Below, in pieces: positions 39,316 through 49,911 of a stretch of DNA of 64,000 bases. Source of the DNA: Amphibacillus jilinensis Y1. GTDB lineage: Bacteria; Bacillota; Bacilli; Bacillales; Amphibacillaceae. The stretch's first letter is position 1; each line of letters begins with the position of its first letter. Below the pieces are notes generated by a model that had not been told where the DNA came from, made no database searches, and saw nothing but the letters and a program-made list of their open reading frames with translations. Location: positions 37,395 to 101,394 of the forward strand of contig NZ_JH976437.1 in the NCBI RefSeq assembly GCF_000306965.1. Direction: 5' to 3'. Made by a program: the position numbers and the translations under genes.

Positions 39316-40011
39316 TTAGTGATATACACGAAGGACTTCCATGATTAATTTCGCTGCATGTGTTGCTGCTTGATCTAAAAATTCGTCAAAAGATATAGCT
39401 GATTCTTTCCCTGCAATATCTGAAAGCGCACGAATAACAACAAACGGCAGATCATATTGGTAGCAAACTTGTCCAATAGCAACGGCTTCCATCTCGACAG
39501 CCATAATGTTTGGAATTTGACGCTGAACATAGGCAACTCGCTCAGGATCTTGCATAAAGGAATCGCCTGTAGCGATAAGGCCTCGTTTGTTTTTTACTTG
39601 ACTCAACTTTTTATTGGCTTTCTCAACTGCCAATATTAAATTTAAATCTGCTGTATAGTGTTCAGGCATGCTTGGTACTTGACCATATTTATAATTAAAT
39701 GCAGTCACATCGACATCATGATGAACGACCTGCTCACCAATGACAATATCACCAACATCTAATTCTGGATCCAAACCACCCGCTGAACCTGTATTGATAA
39801 TAAGATTGGGTTTGAATCGCTCGATTAGTATAGTTGTTGCCATAGCTGCATTAACTTTCCCAATACCTGATTTAAGCAGTACAATATCTTTATTTTTTAA
39901 GCGCCCTTCAATAAACAAACAGTTTGCTATAACTCGTTCTGAATGAATGTCCATTTCATTTTTTAATAAAGCTATCTCTTGATCCATAGCTCCTATAATG
40001 CCAACTATCAT
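39316..40011 (-). CDS. mtnN: 5'-methylthioadenosine/S-adenosylhomocysteine nucleosidase
   Basis: 231 residues. GIIGAMDQEIALL at the N-terminus, LIINTGSAGGLDP, AVEMEAVAIGQVCY and the catalytic Asp in ALSDIAGKES match the MTAN family. It cleaves MTA and SAH to adenine plus thioribose sugars in methionine salvage. It follows yrrS by 21 bp. The mccA/mccB genes that accompany it in B. subtilis are not here. Confidence 0.96.
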   Translation of the reverse strand: MIVGIIGAMDQEIALLKNEMDIHSERVIANCLFIEGRLKNKDIVLLKSGIGKVNAAMATTILIERFKPNLIINTGSAGGLDPELDVGDIVIGEQVVHHDVDVTAFNYKYGQVPSMPEHYTADLNLILAVEKANKKLSQVKNKRGLIATGDSFMQDPERVAYVQRQIPNIMAVEMEAVAIGQVCYQYDLPFVVIRALSDIAGKESAISFDEFLDQAATHAAKLIMEVLRVYH

Positions 40012-40032
40012 AATAAGTAAATCCTCCTTTTA

Positions 40033-40710
40033 TCAATCTTCTTCATCTGCGTTAAATCGATGCATTTGATCATGACGATGCAATAAGTCGACACGCTCTG
40101 GTTGCCACCCTTGATATTCAATCCATGTTATGTATACACGAAAGTGCTCATCCATTCTTGCATTAGAAAAAGTAGCAATCACACTTTGCGAACCATCCCC
40201 AGACACCCATAAATAGTACATCTCCTCAATACCAACGCCCGTAGCTAACTCAGCAGCTTGCATCATTTCACGCCAATCCTGTGATGATTGATCCCATGTA
40301 ATTTGATGAGGTTCTTCTTGTTGTGTATCTATCGGCTCCCAACTTGATGTGTAGGCATAGATGACATTGTCATCTTCAACATGATCAATGACCTCAATCT
40401 CGGTATCATATAGCTCGTCTTCCTCATTTGATGGCTCTGTTTCATTTTCAAAGTTGTTATTGTCATTTGGTTGTTGATCAGAAGAATCGTCATCTCCCTC
40501 ACCTTCTGGCTCACTGCGTTCAACTTCACCACTATCATCTTCAGGTTCATTAACCAGATCCGTATCCTCCCGATTGGAAAAAGCTAAAATCATTATAAAT
40601 ACAATGATTAAAATGGTCCCTATCCCAATAAAAATGGATAGCCATTTGGTATTTTTTCGTTTTTTTTCAAATCGGTCTAATCTGCTATAGGATTGTTCTT
40701 CGTTCACCAC
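40033..40710 (-). CDS. yrrS: YrrS family protein (DUF1510)
   Basis: 225 residues. A basic N-terminus, one transmembrane helix near 24-44, an extremely acidic Asp/Glu/Asn-rich linker (about 50-105) and a folded C-terminal domain with QDWREMMQAAELATG and EYQGWQPERVDLL. The family is found beside greA and mtnN. Its function is unknown. The acidic linker probably lies outside the cell. Confidence 0.88.
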   Translation of the reverse strand: MVNEEQSYSRLDRFEKKRKNTKWLSIFIGIGTILIIVFIMILAFSNREDTDLVNEPEDDSGEVERSEPEGEGDDDSSDQQPNDNNNFENETEPSNEEDELYDTEIEVIDHVEDDNVIYAYTSSWEPIDTQQEEPHQITWDQSSQDWREMMQAAELATGVGIEEMYYLWVSGDGSQSVIATFSNARMDEHFRVYITWIEYQGWQPERVDLLHRHDQMHRFNADEED

Positions 40711-40776
40711 AAAAACGCCTCCTCTATTTATTATAATAGTATACGCGCATTCACCTTACAATCCCAAAAAACGTAA

Positions 40777-40801
40777 AAAGTGACGAAAAAATCGTCACTT
40801 T
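40777..40801 (-). terminator. Terminator of greA
   Basis: AAAGTGACG and CGTCACTTT, 9-bp stem with a 7-nt A-rich loop; the minus strand continues TTACG after the T-run. It lies between greA and yrrS. Confidence 0.8.
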
Positions 40802-40845
40802 ACGAGAGTATCATTATTTATAACTAAATTTTCATATGAAGTGAA

Positions 40846-41322
40846 TTACTTCACACTAATAATTTTAACATGCATGTCGCCACCCGGTGTAGGAACTGTT
40901 ACTTCCTGCCCTATTTCACAACCAATTAAACTTTTAGCAATCGGTGAGTCATTCGAAATTTTACCTTCAAATGGATCTGCTTCCGCGCTACCAACAATTG
41001 TATACTCTTCTTCATCACCATCTGGTAATTCCTTAAATGTAACCGTTTTACCTAACGATACAATATCCGAATCAGCATCATCATTTTCTATGATGACAGC
41101 ATTTCTTATCATCATTTCAACTTGAGCAATACGGGATTCAACAAATGCTTGCTCATCTTTTGCTGCGTCATATTCAGAATTCTCTGACAAATCACCAAAA
41201 TCACGAGCAACTTTAATACGTTCAACTACCTCAGGTCGTCTTACCGTTTTTAATTGTTCCAATTCATTAATAAGTTTTTCCTTGCCTTCATGTGTCATAT
41301 AATAGCTTTTTTCAGTAGCCAT
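40846..41322 (-). CDS. greA: Transcription elongation factor GreA
   Basis: 158 residues. An N-terminal coiled coil (about 8-75, with the conserved acidic tip region [20 protein letters not shown]) and a C-terminal FKBP-like domain ([23 protein letters not shown]). It promotes transcript cleavage by backtracked RNA polymerase. Confidence 0.97.
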   Translation of the reverse strand: MATEKSYYMTHEGKEKLINELEQLKTVRRPEVVERIKVARDFGDLSENSEYDAAKDEQAFVESRIAQVEMMIRNAVIIENDDADSDIVSLGKTVTFKELPDGDEEEYTIVGSAEADPFEGKISNDSPIAKSLIGCEIGQEVTVPTPGGDMHVKIISVK

Positions 41323-41415
41323 TCACTACACTCCTTTAAGACCAAACCGTTTTATATTGTTTGTTTCATTGTTATTCTTAAGTAAAGCATTGTATGCTCA
41401 ACGCACTTAAAAATA

Positions 41416-41527
41416 TAGTAACGTCAACATTAACGTTACTAACCAATACTATGGCAGATTTTCTAATTAATTTCAATAGTTTTTTTAGAAAATTTTATAT
41501 AGCGCATATTAGCTTAAGTATGCGCTA
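41416..41527 (-). terminator. Two hairpins downstream of udk
   Basis: First (nearest udk): TAGCGCATA and TATGCGCTA, 9 bp, 41500-41527. Second: TAGTAACGT and ACGTTACTA, 9 bp, 41416-41441, followed on the minus strand by TATTTTTAAG. Either could end udk transcription. They occupy the 217-bp udk-greA gap. Confidence 0.55.
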
Positions 41528-41539
41528 AGTGCTACAATG

Positions 41540-42178
41540 CTATTTTTTTCTGGATAAAATCGTTTCTACCTTCGTTGCCATTAAATCAATGGCGACATGA
41601 TTTTCTCCACCTTCAGGAATAATAATGTCAGCATATCGTTTAGTCGGTTCAATAAATTGTAAATGCATTGGTCTTACGACATTTAAATATTGATCAATGA
41701 CTGAATCAATCGTTCGCCCACGATCATTAATATCACGCAATAACCTTCTAATAATACGTAGATCAGGGTCTGTATCAACAAATACCTTAATATCCATCAT
41801 GTCGATCAACCTTTGATCTTCCAAGATAAGAATACCTTCAAGAATGATGACTTCTTTGGGATGTATAAACATCGTTTCTTCTGATCGGGTATGACGTTTA
41901 AAATCATAGATAGGTTTATTTATCGATTGATGTGTTAACAATTTTTGAAGATGATCGATGAGCAAATCATTATCAAATGCAAATGGATGATCATAGTTTG
42001 TTTTCAATCGCTCTTCAAATGGTAAATGTGATTGATCTTTATAATAAAAATCCTGTTCCATTACAAGAATTGATTTATCAACAAATCGTTCGCAAATAGC
42101 TCGTGTTACAGATGTCTTTCCTGACCCAGATCCACCTGCTACACCTATTACTATCGGCTTATCATTATTCACTTTCAT
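41540..42178 (-). CDS. udk: Uridine kinase
   Basis: 212 residues. P-loop [10 protein letters not shown] near 15-24, [11 protein letters not shown] and YDFKRHTR are standard for uridine/cytidine kinase. It phosphorylates uridine and cytidine with ATP or GTP in pyrimidine salvage. It follows trmR by 12 bp; in B. subtilis two U32-peptidase-like genes stand between them, and these are missing here. Confidence 0.96.
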   Translation of the reverse strand: MKVNNDKPIVIGVAGGSGSGKTSVTRAICERFVDKSILVMEQDFYYKDQSHLPFEERLKTNYDHPFAFDNDLLIDHLQKLLTHQSINKPIYDFKRHTRSEETMFIHPKEVIILEGILILEDQRLIDMMDIKVFVDTDPDLRIIRRLLRDINDRGRTIDSVIDQYLNVVRPMHLQFIEPTKRYADIIIPEGGENHVAIDLMATKVETILSRKK

Positions 42179-42190
42179 TATTTAACCCCT

Positions 42191-42829
42191 TTAGTGTCTT
42201 TTTGTTGTGACAGCTACCCCATCACCAATTGGAATAATAACTGTTTCATAGTAAGGATGTTCACTTAACCATCGGTTGTAACGGTCGATTTTTTTCGCTA
42301 AAGCTTGCATGCGTTTAGAAGCATCACTTGCATCAATAACATATCCTTTGAATAAAACATTATCAGTAATAATAACCCCATTACTTGTCACAAATTCGGA
42401 GAAGCATTCGAAAAATCGCTGATTTTGACCTTTGGCCGCATCAATAAATACCAAATCATAGGGGCCACGTTTCTGAATATCACTTACACATTCTAGCGCA
42501 TCTCCATACAATAAATCAATTTTTTTATTTTTGCTAAATTTTTCAACGTGCTGTTTTGCTTGCTCGTAGCGCGCTGAATCTCTTTCAATGGTTACTATAG
42601 TAGCGGACAAGCAAGCCTCTTGCATTTGTAGAGCCGAGTAGCCAATCGCTGTTCCAATTTCTAATATTTTTTGGGGTTGCTTTAGTTTAACCATTTGCTT
42701 TAGGAAGGCAATGCCATCACGTTCCATAATGGGAATACCATTTTGTTCAGCCTCTTTTTCTAATATGGAAGCCCAATTTGGTGACGATGGCTGTAAGGGC
42801 TCTAAGTATGTTTTAAACAGGTTGTTCAT
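42191..42829 (-). CDS. trmR: tRNA 5-hydroxyuridine methyltransferase TrmR
   Basis: 212 residues of the O-methyltransferase type: ILEIGTAIGYSALQM near 54-68, IERDSARYEQA, VFIDAAKGQNQRFF and the metal-binding TDNVLFKG. TrmR methylates ho5U34 to mo5U34 in tRNAs. It lies between mltG and udk. Its usual partners trhP1 and trhP2, which make ho5U, are not adjacent. Confidence 0.9.
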   Translation of the reverse strand: MNNLFKTYLEPLQPSSPNWASILEKEAEQNGIPIMERDGIAFLKQMVKLKQPQKILEIGTAIGYSALQMQEACLSATIVTIERDSARYEQAKQHVEKFSKNKKIDLLYGDALECVSDIQKRGPYDLVFIDAAKGQNQRFFECFSEFVTSNGVIITDNVLFKGYVIDASDASKRMQALAKKIDRYNRWLSEHPYYETVIIPIGDGVAVTTKRH

Positions 42830-42956
42830 CTAAAGATTTCACCTCTGTTTCTTTTTAAGCTTAATTTGCACCACTTAAATAGAGTATTCAATAGCTTTTT
42901 TGGACTTGATGATGCCCTGTATCCATTACGATATCCTCGCCAAGAACAACAGAGAA

Positions 42957-42987
42957 AATCAGGGATAAGCGATGCTTGTCCCTGATT
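42957..42987 (-). terminator. Terminator of mltG
   Basis: AATCAGGGATAAGC and GCTTGTCCCTGATT pair over 14 positions with one G-U and a 3-nt loop; the minus strand continues TTCTCTG after TTTT. It begins 6 bp after the mltG stop, so trmR-udk need another promoter. Confidence 0.75.
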
Positions 42988-42992
42988 CAAGC

Positions 42993-44219
42993 TTACAAGT
43001 CACGATCAAGATGTTCATTTGCTAAATCTCTGTGCTCTTCAAATGTTTCCGAGTAATAAATTTCACCATCTGGCGCTGCAACAAAGAATAGATAGTTTGT
43101 CTCAGCAGGATTAAGAACAGCCCGTAAAGAACTTTCACCAAAATTAGATATAGGTCCTATTGGGAGGCCTTGAATCTGATACGTATTATACGGTGACTCG
43201 ATTTCTAGATCACTGAAAAAGACACGATCTTTGTGTTCTCCATGTGCATATAGTACAGTTGGATCAGTTTCTAGGCGCATCCCTTCTTCAAGTCGATTAT
43301 AAAACACACCCGCTATAAGCATTCTTTCTTCTTCATCTCTTGCTTCACGTTCAACTAATGAGGCAAATGTGATCACATCATGTACAGTAAAGTCATCTAA
43401 GTTATTTATTTCCTGATAGTAATCACTTAATACATCTTCTGTTTTATCTAACATAGAGGTAACAATGTCATCCACAGAAGGATTTTCTTCATAAAAAGGG
43501 TAAGTGGCTGCAAATAAGTAGCCTTCTAAAGGATAACGAATGTCATCTTGCAAAATGTCTTCGGACAATACATTTGGATATTGATCAATTAACGATCTTA
43601 TATATTCCTCATCTTCCATTGCCTCCATAAACGCACCTGCATCAACATTTGCATTATTCTCATATAGCTCCGCTATCTCCTCTAGCGTTCTGCCCTCAGG
43701 TATGGTCACATTAAACAATGCTTCTCTCATTACCGTACCTGATTGTAGCGATTCTGACACTTCAGCAAGCGTCATTGAAGGAGATAATTCGTATTCACCT
43801 GCTTGGAAATCACCCATATTGTTGATTCTTGTATAGAGTTGGTAGATTAGAGCATTGTTAATAATCCCTTCCTCTTCTAACAGGTTAGCGATATTAGAAC
43901 TTGACGAGCCCAAAGGAACTTGTATAGTGATAACCTCATCACTAGTTGCATCTACCGGTGATAATCCATTCATAATGTATTTGTAGGCAGAGATTCCTCC
44001 TATTACAATTAATGCAATGGACAATATAATCACGGTAAGAACTATTTTTCTAACAGCACTAACTTCTTTTCTTTGTTGTAAAGAATTATGCCCAGGTTCT
44101 ATTTTAGTATCCCGTTCTAAATTACTTTCATCTATTTGTGCATCATTTTCATTTATATGGGTATGTTCTTGCTTATCAGCTTTTTTTGTCTGATTTTGAT
44201 CTTGATCTGAATTGGTCAT
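42993..44219 (-). CDS. mltG: Endolytic murein transglycosylase MltG (YceG-like)
   Basis: 408 residues from ATG at 44219, with GGGAGGAGG 7 nt upstream. A charged cytoplasmic N-terminus (about 1-55), one transmembrane helix (about 57-79), a LysM-like part and the MltG catalytic region with the Glu in LVEREARDEEERMLIAGVFYNRL and DPTVLYA. It cleaves nascent glycan strands to set their length. Standard gene between yrzB and trmR. Confidence 0.94.
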   Translation of the reverse strand: MTNSDQDQNQTKKADKQEHTHINENDAQIDESNLERDTKIEPGHNSLQQRKEVSAVRKIVLTVIILSIALIVIGGISAYKYIMNGLSPVDATSDEVITIQVPLGSSSSNIANLLEEEGIINNALIYQLYTRINNMGDFQAGEYELSPSMTLAEVSESLQSGTVMREALFNVTIPEGRTLEEIAELYENNANVDAGAFMEAMEDEEYIRSLIDQYPNVLSEDILQDDIRYPLEGYLFAATYPFYEENPSVDDIVTSMLDKTEDVLSDYYQEINNLDDFTVHDVITFASLVEREARDEEERMLIAGVFYNRLEEGMRLETDPTVLYAHGEHKDRVFFSDLEIESPYNTYQIQGLPIGPISNFGESSLRAVLNPAETNYLFFVAAPDGEIYYSETFEEHRDLANEHLDRDL

Positions 44220-44458
44220 TAAAAAACCTCCTCCCTTCATCATCCGATTCATTATACTACAAAAAATGAGGTTTTATCTATAATTTTTACAATTTTTTAT
44301 TTATGGTAGGGCGTGAATTTTATAATGGCTCTTACTATTACCAAACGTATACATTGGAAAATAGCAACATAGGTCAAAGAATACAGTGTCAAATCATTTT
44401 CTCAGGAAGTGTCCACAAATTGCAATTACTAACCCCTTATCACATGACATAATAAAGC

Positions 44459-44496
44459 CCCCCTGAGAGTTAGGATTTCCTCTAACTTTCAGGGGG
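44459..44496 (-). terminator. Terminator of the ireB-ruvX-yrzB operon
   Basis: CCCCCTGAGAGTTAG and CTAACTTTCAGGGGG form a 15-bp stem with one G-U pair and an 8-nt loop; the minus strand ends GCTTTATT. It is 24 bp after yrzB. The remaining gap to mltG (44220-44458) shows no gene. Confidence 0.9.
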
Positions 44497-44520
44497 ACGA
44501 CTTTATCTATTTTTTATTAC

Positions 44521-44799
44521 TTAAATATCTTCATCGATTAATGTATTTAACATTTCTTCAACCATATCCCACTCTTCATCTGATTCGATTGCAAATAAAG
44601 CTAAGTCGTCTTCACTTTCTTTTGCTTCATAACGAAAAGCAAAAACTTCTTGTTCTTCATCATCTGTCTGTTCAACAGGAACGACAGCTAAGTAAGATTG
44701 GTTGTTTTGTTCAACATCAAATGTGAACAAAACTTCAAACAGATGTTCTTCTCCATTCTCATCTGGGATAATAATCCGTTCATTTTCTGATAATGTCAT
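44521..44799 (-). CDS. yrzB: DUF1292 protein YrzB
   Basis: 92 residues, highly acidic. IIPDENGEEHLFEVLFTFD and YLAVVPVE with a C-terminal WDMVEEMLNTL are typical of DUF1292. The function is unknown. It is always found with ruvX and ireB in Bacillota, here 15 bp after ruvX. Confidence 0.92.
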   Translation of the reverse strand: MTLSENERIIIPDENGEEHLFEVLFTFDVEQNNQSYLAVVPVEQTDDEEQEVFAFRYEAKESEDDLALFAIESDEEWDMVEEMLNTLIDEDI

Positions 44800-44814
44800 T
44801 TTGACGACCTCCGT

Positions 44815-45228
44815 TTATTGGGCATCTAAATACCCTTGTAGAATCATAACTGCTGCCATTTTATCAATGACTTTCTTCCGTTTACCACGACTAACATCTG
44901 CTTCTAATAAAACGCGCTCAGCTGCCATCGTTGATAACCTTTCATCCCAAAGTACTGTCTTTATATTATATTTTTCTTCTAAATAATTGGCATATAATTG
45001 TGAGGCTTCTCCACGCTCACCGATTGAACCATTCATATGCTTAGGTAATCCAATAACAATCTCTGAAATGTCATGTTGTTCAAATATTGATATTAGTGCA
45101 GCATCAGCTGTGGTGAAATCCTTCTCATCCCACTTTATCGTCGTTATCCCTTGTGCTGTCCACCCTAAAGCATCACTTATTGCTACACCAATTGTTTTAG
45201 AACCTACATCCAAACCCATTTTCTTCAT
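44815..45228 (-). CDS. ruvX: RuvX/YqgF Holliday junction resolvase-like protein
   Basis: 137 residues from ATG at 45228, with AGAGGT upstream; a longer frame overlaps ireB. RNase H-like fold with [33 protein letters not shown] and [15 protein letters not shown] giving the acidic active-site residues. Members process 16S rRNA precursors and resemble resolvases. It starts 1 bp after the ireB stop codon. Confidence 0.94.
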   Translation of the reverse strand: MKKMGLDVGSKTIGVAISDALGWTAQGITTIKWDEKDFTTADAALISIFEQHDISEIVIGLPKHMNGSIGERGEASQLYANYLEEKYNIKTVLWDERLSTMAAERVLLEADVSRGKRKKVIDKMAAVMILQGYLDAQ

Positions 45229-45229
45229 T

Positions 45230-45496
45230 TTATACCTCTTTGTGTTGACTAATGTAATACTTGACGAGTTCTTCAATTAACTCATCACGATCAATACGTC
45301 TAATCATATTTCTTGCATCTTTATATCTTGGAATGTAGGCTGGATCACCTGATAATAAATAACCGACAATTTGATTAATTGGATGATAACCTTTCTCCTG
45401 TAATGCTTGATAAACCGTTAGCAATACATCATTAACATTCTCTTCAATGGGCTCTTCGGAAAAGTCAAATTTCATGGTTTTATCCATTGAATCCAT
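45230..45496 (-). CDS. ireB: IreB family regulatory phosphoprotein
   Basis: 88 residues from ATG at 45496, with GGGGGTG upstream. DKTMKFDF and [20 protein letters not shown] define the IreB/YrzL (UPF0297) family. In Enterococcus IreB is a target of the PASTA kinase IreK. The threonine after DK is retained. It is first in the ireB-ruvX-yrzB operon after alaS. Confidence 0.94.
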   Translation of the reverse strand: MDSMDKTMKFDFSEEPIEENVNDVLLTVYQALQEKGYHPINQIVGYLLSGDPAYIPRYKDARNMIRRIDRDELIEELVKYYISQHKEV

Positions 45497-45591
45497 GCAT
45501 AACACCCCCACATCATAAAATAAATCTATCCTATACTTTCTTAATTCGCCACTTGCTACCATTATACCTTTAAAAGATAGCAAATAACAAG

Positions 45592-48225
45592 TTAACCAAT
45601 TGATGAAATAAATGTTTTTGCATGATTTAAGGCTGCAGGTACTTGTTCTGGATTTTTACCCCCTGCTTGCGCCATGTCTGGTCGACCGCCGCCGCCGCCG
45701 CCACAAATAGATGCCGTTTCTTTAATCAGCTTTCCGGCATGGTATCCTTTATCTATAAGATCTTTAGAAATACCTGCAGCTAACTGAACTTTACTATCAT
45801 TTACTGTTGCTAATAAAACAATACCTGTTCCCAGCTTTTGTTTTAAATCATCTACCATAGAACGAAGCTGATTCATATCATTCACATCAACTTTCTCCAC
45901 AAGAACAGGAATGCCATTAATTTTTTCAACTTTCCCTAAAATTGCTGAGGCTTCTAATGATGATAACTTCTGATTTAATGTAGCATTTTCACGGTGTAAT
46001 TGTTTAATCTCACCATACAGTCCATTAATCTTGTCTGGAACCTGTTCTTGACTAGTTTTCAGCATTTCAGCAGCGGATTGGAGTGTTTTTTGTTGTATGT
46101 TTGTATAGATGTATGCACCTTTCCCAGTCGTTGCTTCAATTCGTCTTGTACCTGCACCTATCCCTGATTCACTAGTCAATTTAAACAATCCTATTTCAGA
46201 TGTGTTATTAACATGACACCCTCCACATAATTCAATGCTATAGTTACCTATTTTCACAACCCTAACCTGATCACCATATTTCTCTCCAAATAGAGCCATC
46301 GCGCCCATCTGTTTTGCTTCATTGATTGGATATATACCAGTGTTTACCTCTAATGCATCCCAGATTTTTTGATTAACTATACGTTCAATTTCCTCTAGTT
46401 GCTCAGGTGTAACTGCACTGAAATGTGAAAAGTCAAAACGCAGACGATCCATATCTACAAGCGACCCTGCTTGGTTGACATGATCACCTAGTACATCTTT
46501 TAGAGCTTGGTGTAGTAAGTGTGTAGCTGTATGATTCTTCTCAATCGCCTGTCGATTTTGGCGATCTATTCTAACTTCAACATCATCACCAACAGAAAAA
46601 TAGCCCTCATCTATTTTAACTCGGTGCAAGTGCTGACCTTTAGGTGCTTTTTTGACATCCAATACAAATGCTTGATTTTTAGATGCATGTATTGAACCTG
46701 TATCAGCAATTTGTCCACCACTTTCCGCATAAAAAGGTGTTTCCTTTAACACAAGGTAAACCTCTTGTTGAGAAGATTGGGTGACCAAACGTTTGTCTTG
46801 GATAATGGCTTCGACTGTTGTTTTTATCGTATGATAGTCATAGCCGATAAATGTGCTATCAACTGACAACTCACTAAACACGTCATCTTGAATTTGCATA
46901 GAATCTATTTTCTGACGGGCTTCCCTTGCACGATCGCGTTGTGCTTTCATTTCTAATTCAAAACCAGCTAGATCGATCGTAAACCCTGCTTCACCAACAT
47001 ATTCTTCTGTCAATTCTTTAGGAAAACCATAAGTATCATATAAGCGAAACACTTCTGACCCTGGAAAAACAGTTGAGCCAGCATCCCGCTCTTTTTCAAT
47101 AATGGTGGCTAGAATAGCCAAACCGTCGTTCAATGTTTCGTGAAAGCGTTCCTCTTCATTTTGAATAACATTTGCAATAAAATCAGCTTTCTTCTTAACC
47201 TCTGTATAAAAACTTTCCATTATATGAACGACTGTTGTTACTAACTGGTGCATAAATGGTTTATCAATGCCAAGCTGTTTAGCAAATCTAACGGCGCGGC
47301 GAAGCAGGCGACGAAGTACGTAACCCCGCCCTTCATTTGACGGTAGCGCTCCATCTGCAACAGCAAAAGTAACTGTTCTTATGTGGTCAGCAATTACCTT
47401 GAAAGCCGTATCTGTTCCTTTAGCTTCTCCATATTTCACTTTAGTCATTTTTTCAACATGGCGAATAATTGGTAAGAATAGGTCTGTTTCAAAATTAGTC
47501 GGTGTATCTTGAATGACTGATACCATTCTTTCAAGTCCCATACCCGTATCAATATTTTTTTTCGGCAATGGGGTATAACTATCATCAGGATTGTGATTAA
47601 ATTGTGAAAAAACAAGGTTCCAAATCTCTAAGTAACGATCATTCTCTCCTCCTGGATACAACTCAGGATCATTTCGATCATTACCAAATGCTTCGCCCCG
47701 ATCATAAAAAATCTCAGTATTTGGTCCACTTGGCCCTTCACCTATATCCCAGAAATTTTCTTCTAATCGAATAATACGTTGCTCTGGTAACTTAATATGA
47801 TCTTTCCAAAGATGAAAAGCCTCATCGTCTTCAGGATGAACCGTAACAGATAGCTTCGCTGGATCAAAACCTATCCAACGTTTATCAGTTAAGAATTCCC
47901 AAGCAAATTCAATAGCTTCTTTCTTAAAGTAATCACCAATAGAAAAATTACCAAGCATTTCAAAAAAAGTATGATGGCGTGCGGTATACCCCACGTTCTC
48001 AATATCATTTGTACGAATCGATTTCTGTGCATTAACAATCCGTGGATTATCAGGAATCACACGTCCATCAAAATATTTTTTTAGTGTAGCTACACCGCTA
48101 TTAATCCATAGTAATGTCGGGTCCTCGTTAGGAACTAAAGGCGCGCTTGGTTCTATTTTATGCCCTTTTTCCTTAAAAAAATCTAAGTAGAGTTGTCTTA
48201 CTTCTGCTGACGTTAATCGTTTCAC
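45592..48225 (-). CDS. alaS: Alanine--tRNA ligase
   Basis: 877 residues. Class II catalytic domain ([42 protein letters not shown]), editing domain with [19 protein letters not shown] and [13 protein letters not shown] as zinc ligands, and the C-Ala domain ending in a Gly-rich segment ([16 protein letters not shown]). It charges tRNA-Ala and removes Ser/Gly. It is under a T-box leader and a consensus promoter. Confidence 0.98.
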   Translation of the reverse strand: MKRLTSAEVRQLYLDFFKEKGHKIEPSAPLVPNEDPTLLWINSGVATLKKYFDGRVIPDNPRIVNAQKSIRTNDIENVGYTARHHTFFEMLGNFSIGDYFKKEAIEFAWEFLTDKRWIGFDPAKLSVTVHPEDDEAFHLWKDHIKLPEQRIIRLEENFWDIGEGPSGPNTEIFYDRGEAFGNDRNDPELYPGGENDRYLEIWNLVFSQFNHNPDDSYTPLPKKNIDTGMGLERMVSVIQDTPTNFETDLFLPIIRHVEKMTKVKYGEAKGTDTAFKVIADHIRTVTFAVADGALPSNEGRGYVLRRLLRRAVRFAKQLGIDKPFMHQLVTTVVHIMESFYTEVKKKADFIANVIQNEEERFHETLNDGLAILATIIEKERDAGSTVFPGSEVFRLYDTYGFPKELTEEYVGEAGFTIDLAGFELEMKAQRDRAREARQKIDSMQIQDDVFSELSVDSTFIGYDYHTIKTTVEAIIQDKRLVTQSSQQEVYLVLKETPFYAESGGQIADTGSIHASKNQAFVLDVKKAPKGQHLHRVKIDEGYFSVGDDVEVRIDRQNRQAIEKNHTATHLLHQALKDVLGDHVNQAGSLVDMDRLRFDFSHFSAVTPEQLEEIERIVNQKIWDALEVNTGIYPINEAKQMGAMALFGEKYGDQVRVVKIGNYSIELCGGCHVNNTSEIGLFKLTSESGIGAGTRRIEATTGKGAYIYTNIQQKTLQSAAEMLKTSQEQVPDKINGLYGEIKQLHRENATLNQKLSSLEASAILGKVEKINGIPVLVEKVDVNDMNQLRSMVDDLKQKLGTGIVLLATVNDSKVQLAAGISKDLIDKGYHAGKLIKETASICGGGGGGRPDMAQAGGKNPEQVPAALNHAKTFISSIG

Positions 48226-48361
48226 TTTACATTCCTCCTATAATTTCATTGACTCAGTCGTTCGGTTATACCTCTTACAGCATTGTCACTTCACCCTTGT
48301 TCCACAAACTTTTATGTAATTTAACGCTTTACTCGCCTCATTATTGGTACTTAATCGCATT

Positions 48362-48606
48362 AAAAAAACTCCCAACACTGCATAAAATGCAGGGACGAGA
48401 GTATATTCGCGGTACCACCCTGATTATAGTTTGTTAAACTATCACCTTTGTTCATTGATAACGGTATTCACCGACAAGTGATTAACTTGCACTCTGAACG
48501 AGCTTCTGTAACCCTTCATTTAGCAAATCTTTCAGCTATAGATTTGCCTCTCTTCAAATGGACTGTTACATACTATTGTTCTTCTACGCTTTAAACTATT
48601 ACTACT
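48362..48606 (-). ncRNA. T-box riboswitch upstream of alaS
   Basis: The minus strand carries the T-box AGGGTGGTACCGCG at 48421-48408, preceded by a long stem I with AGAGAGGCAAATC and GCTGAAAGATTTGC. A terminator (CTGCAT/ATGCAG core with GGGAG then seven T) lies at 48398-48362. A GCT triplet in CAGAAGCTCG is a plausible Ala specifier. Uncharged tRNA-Ala is expected to switch it on. Confidence 0.93.
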
Positions 48607-48612
48607 TTGGAT

Positions 48613-48641
48613 ATTATAGAGAAATTTAATAAATCTGTCAA
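48613..48641 (-). promoter_or_regulatory. Consensus sigma-A promoter of alaS
   Basis: On the minus strand: TTGACA, 17-bp spacer, TATAAT, both hexamers perfect. The predicted start, about 48606, coincides with the T-box 5' end. The -35 overlaps the last codons of the upstream permease gene. Confidence 0.9.
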
Positions 48642-49753
48642 TCACGGCTAATCAAATGACAACTAGCCACACTTCTAATGATAACAAAGATAGGAACAGA
48701 TAAAATCATCCCTATTATACCAGCTAACTCGCTTCCAATCAGCAACACGAGAATCACAATAACGGGATGGATGTGTACGCTCCGCCCTAAGATTAATGGC
48801 GATAGTAAATTACTTTCTACAAGTTGTACAACAATAATACCGATTAATAAATACAATAGGGTTGATGGACTGGTCGTTATCACCAACAGAACAGCTGGTA
48901 AAGCACCGATAATCGGACCAAAGTATGGGATAATATTCATTATTCCCATAAATAAAGCAAGCAGTAAAGAAAACTCTAATTTAATGATGAGATAAACGAT
49001 ATACGTCGTTAAGGCAACAAATAAGCAAATAAGCAACTGTCCCCTAATATAATAACCGAGGTCCTTATCAATTTTCTTTAATAATTGTTTTGAACGCTTT
49101 TGATACTTTTTAGGGATCAAAGCGAACAACTTTGCTCTTATTTTACTAGGTTCCAGTAAAAAGTAATAAAGTAATACCGGCACAACAGCTAAACTAATTA
49201 AGTATTGATGTAGAGAGGTAAAACCAATAATTCTTTTTTCAATCCAATCTGCACTTAATTTCTCAAATTGATTAAATGTTGCATCTAACTCCTGATGAAT
49301 AGCATCGGGCAAGACACCAATAACATCATCAAAATGGTTAATCCAATCCCGATAGCCCGTTATAAGTAAAGGTAATTGATCGATTAATCGTTTCGCTTGA
49401 TCAATAAAGATGGGGTATGTAAAATACACAATAGCAGAAACGGTGCAGACGATAAACAAGTATAACACGATAATAGTTGCCCACCTAGGAAGTCGAAATT
49501 GTGTTAGTTTCGATACTATCGGGTTGAACAAATAGGCTAATAATAAAGAAAGAAAAAATGGCAAAATTATTTTATATAAGCTAATCAGAACTACTGAATA
49601 ATTCGGAAAGACGCGTGTGATTAGAAATAAGATAATTAATGCCATTATCATTAAGATACCTAGGTGATAGTAGCGTTGATAGTTCAACTTTTTCTTAGGC
49701 TGCTCCGTTTGTTGTTCATTGGACACGGCGCTCATCTTCACTGAATAAGTCAT
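48638..49753 (-). CDS. yrrI: AI-2E family transporter YrrI
   Basis: 371 residues with about seven to eight transmembrane helices: two near 30-75, one at about 95-115, a soluble loop (about 120-200), then a C-terminal cluster with GIMNIIPYFGPIIGALPA, the AI-2E permease signature. The transported substrate is uncertain; relatives include sodium/proton antiporters. The start is unclear: ATG at 49753, ATG at 49735 or GTG at 49726, none with a strong ribosome site. It overlaps the small upstream gene. Confidence 0.88.
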   Translation of the reverse strand: MTYSVKMSAVSNEQQTEQPKKKLNYQRYYHLGILMIMALIILFLITRVFPNYSVVLISLYKIILPFFLSLLLAYLFNPIVSKLTQFRLPRWATIIVLYLFIVCTVSAIVYFTYPIFIDQAKRLIDQLPLLITGYRDWINHFDDVIGVLPDAIHQELDATFNQFEKLSADWIEKRIIGFTSLHQYLISLAVVPVLLYYFLLEPSKIRAKLFALIPKKYQKRSKQLLKKIDKDLGYYIRGQLLICLFVALTTYIVYLIIKLEFSLLLALFMGIMNIIPYFGPIIGALPAVLLVITTSPSTLLYLLIGIIVVQLVESNLLSPLILGRSVHIHPVIVILVLLIGSELAGIIGMILSVPIFVIIRSVASCHLISRD

Positions 49754-49901
49754 CTAGAGATAGCAAACTACCATCTAAGTCTACTTCATGGATGTGATAA
49801 AAATTTTGTTGTTTACGCATCTCAATAAAGCAGTTCCAACAATAATAATGACCTGGTGCTATTTCTCCTAAATTCTTAGATTGACAATTAATACACTGCA
49901 T
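49716..49901 (-). CDS. Small zinc-ribbon protein
   Basis: 61 residues. Two Cys pairs, CINC at 3-6 and CWNC at 21-24, form a probable zinc ribbon; the C-terminal half is acidic. It is in the place of the short B. subtilis gene between yrrI and recD2 and may be its homologue. Start ATG at 49901 with GGAAAGGATG upstream inside a hairpin. Function unknown. Confidence 0.75.
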   Translation of the reverse strand: MQCINCQSKNLGEIAPGHYYCWNCFIEMRKQQNFYHIHEVDLDGSLLSLDDLFSEDERRVQ

Positions 49902-49911
49902 TAAAAAACAT

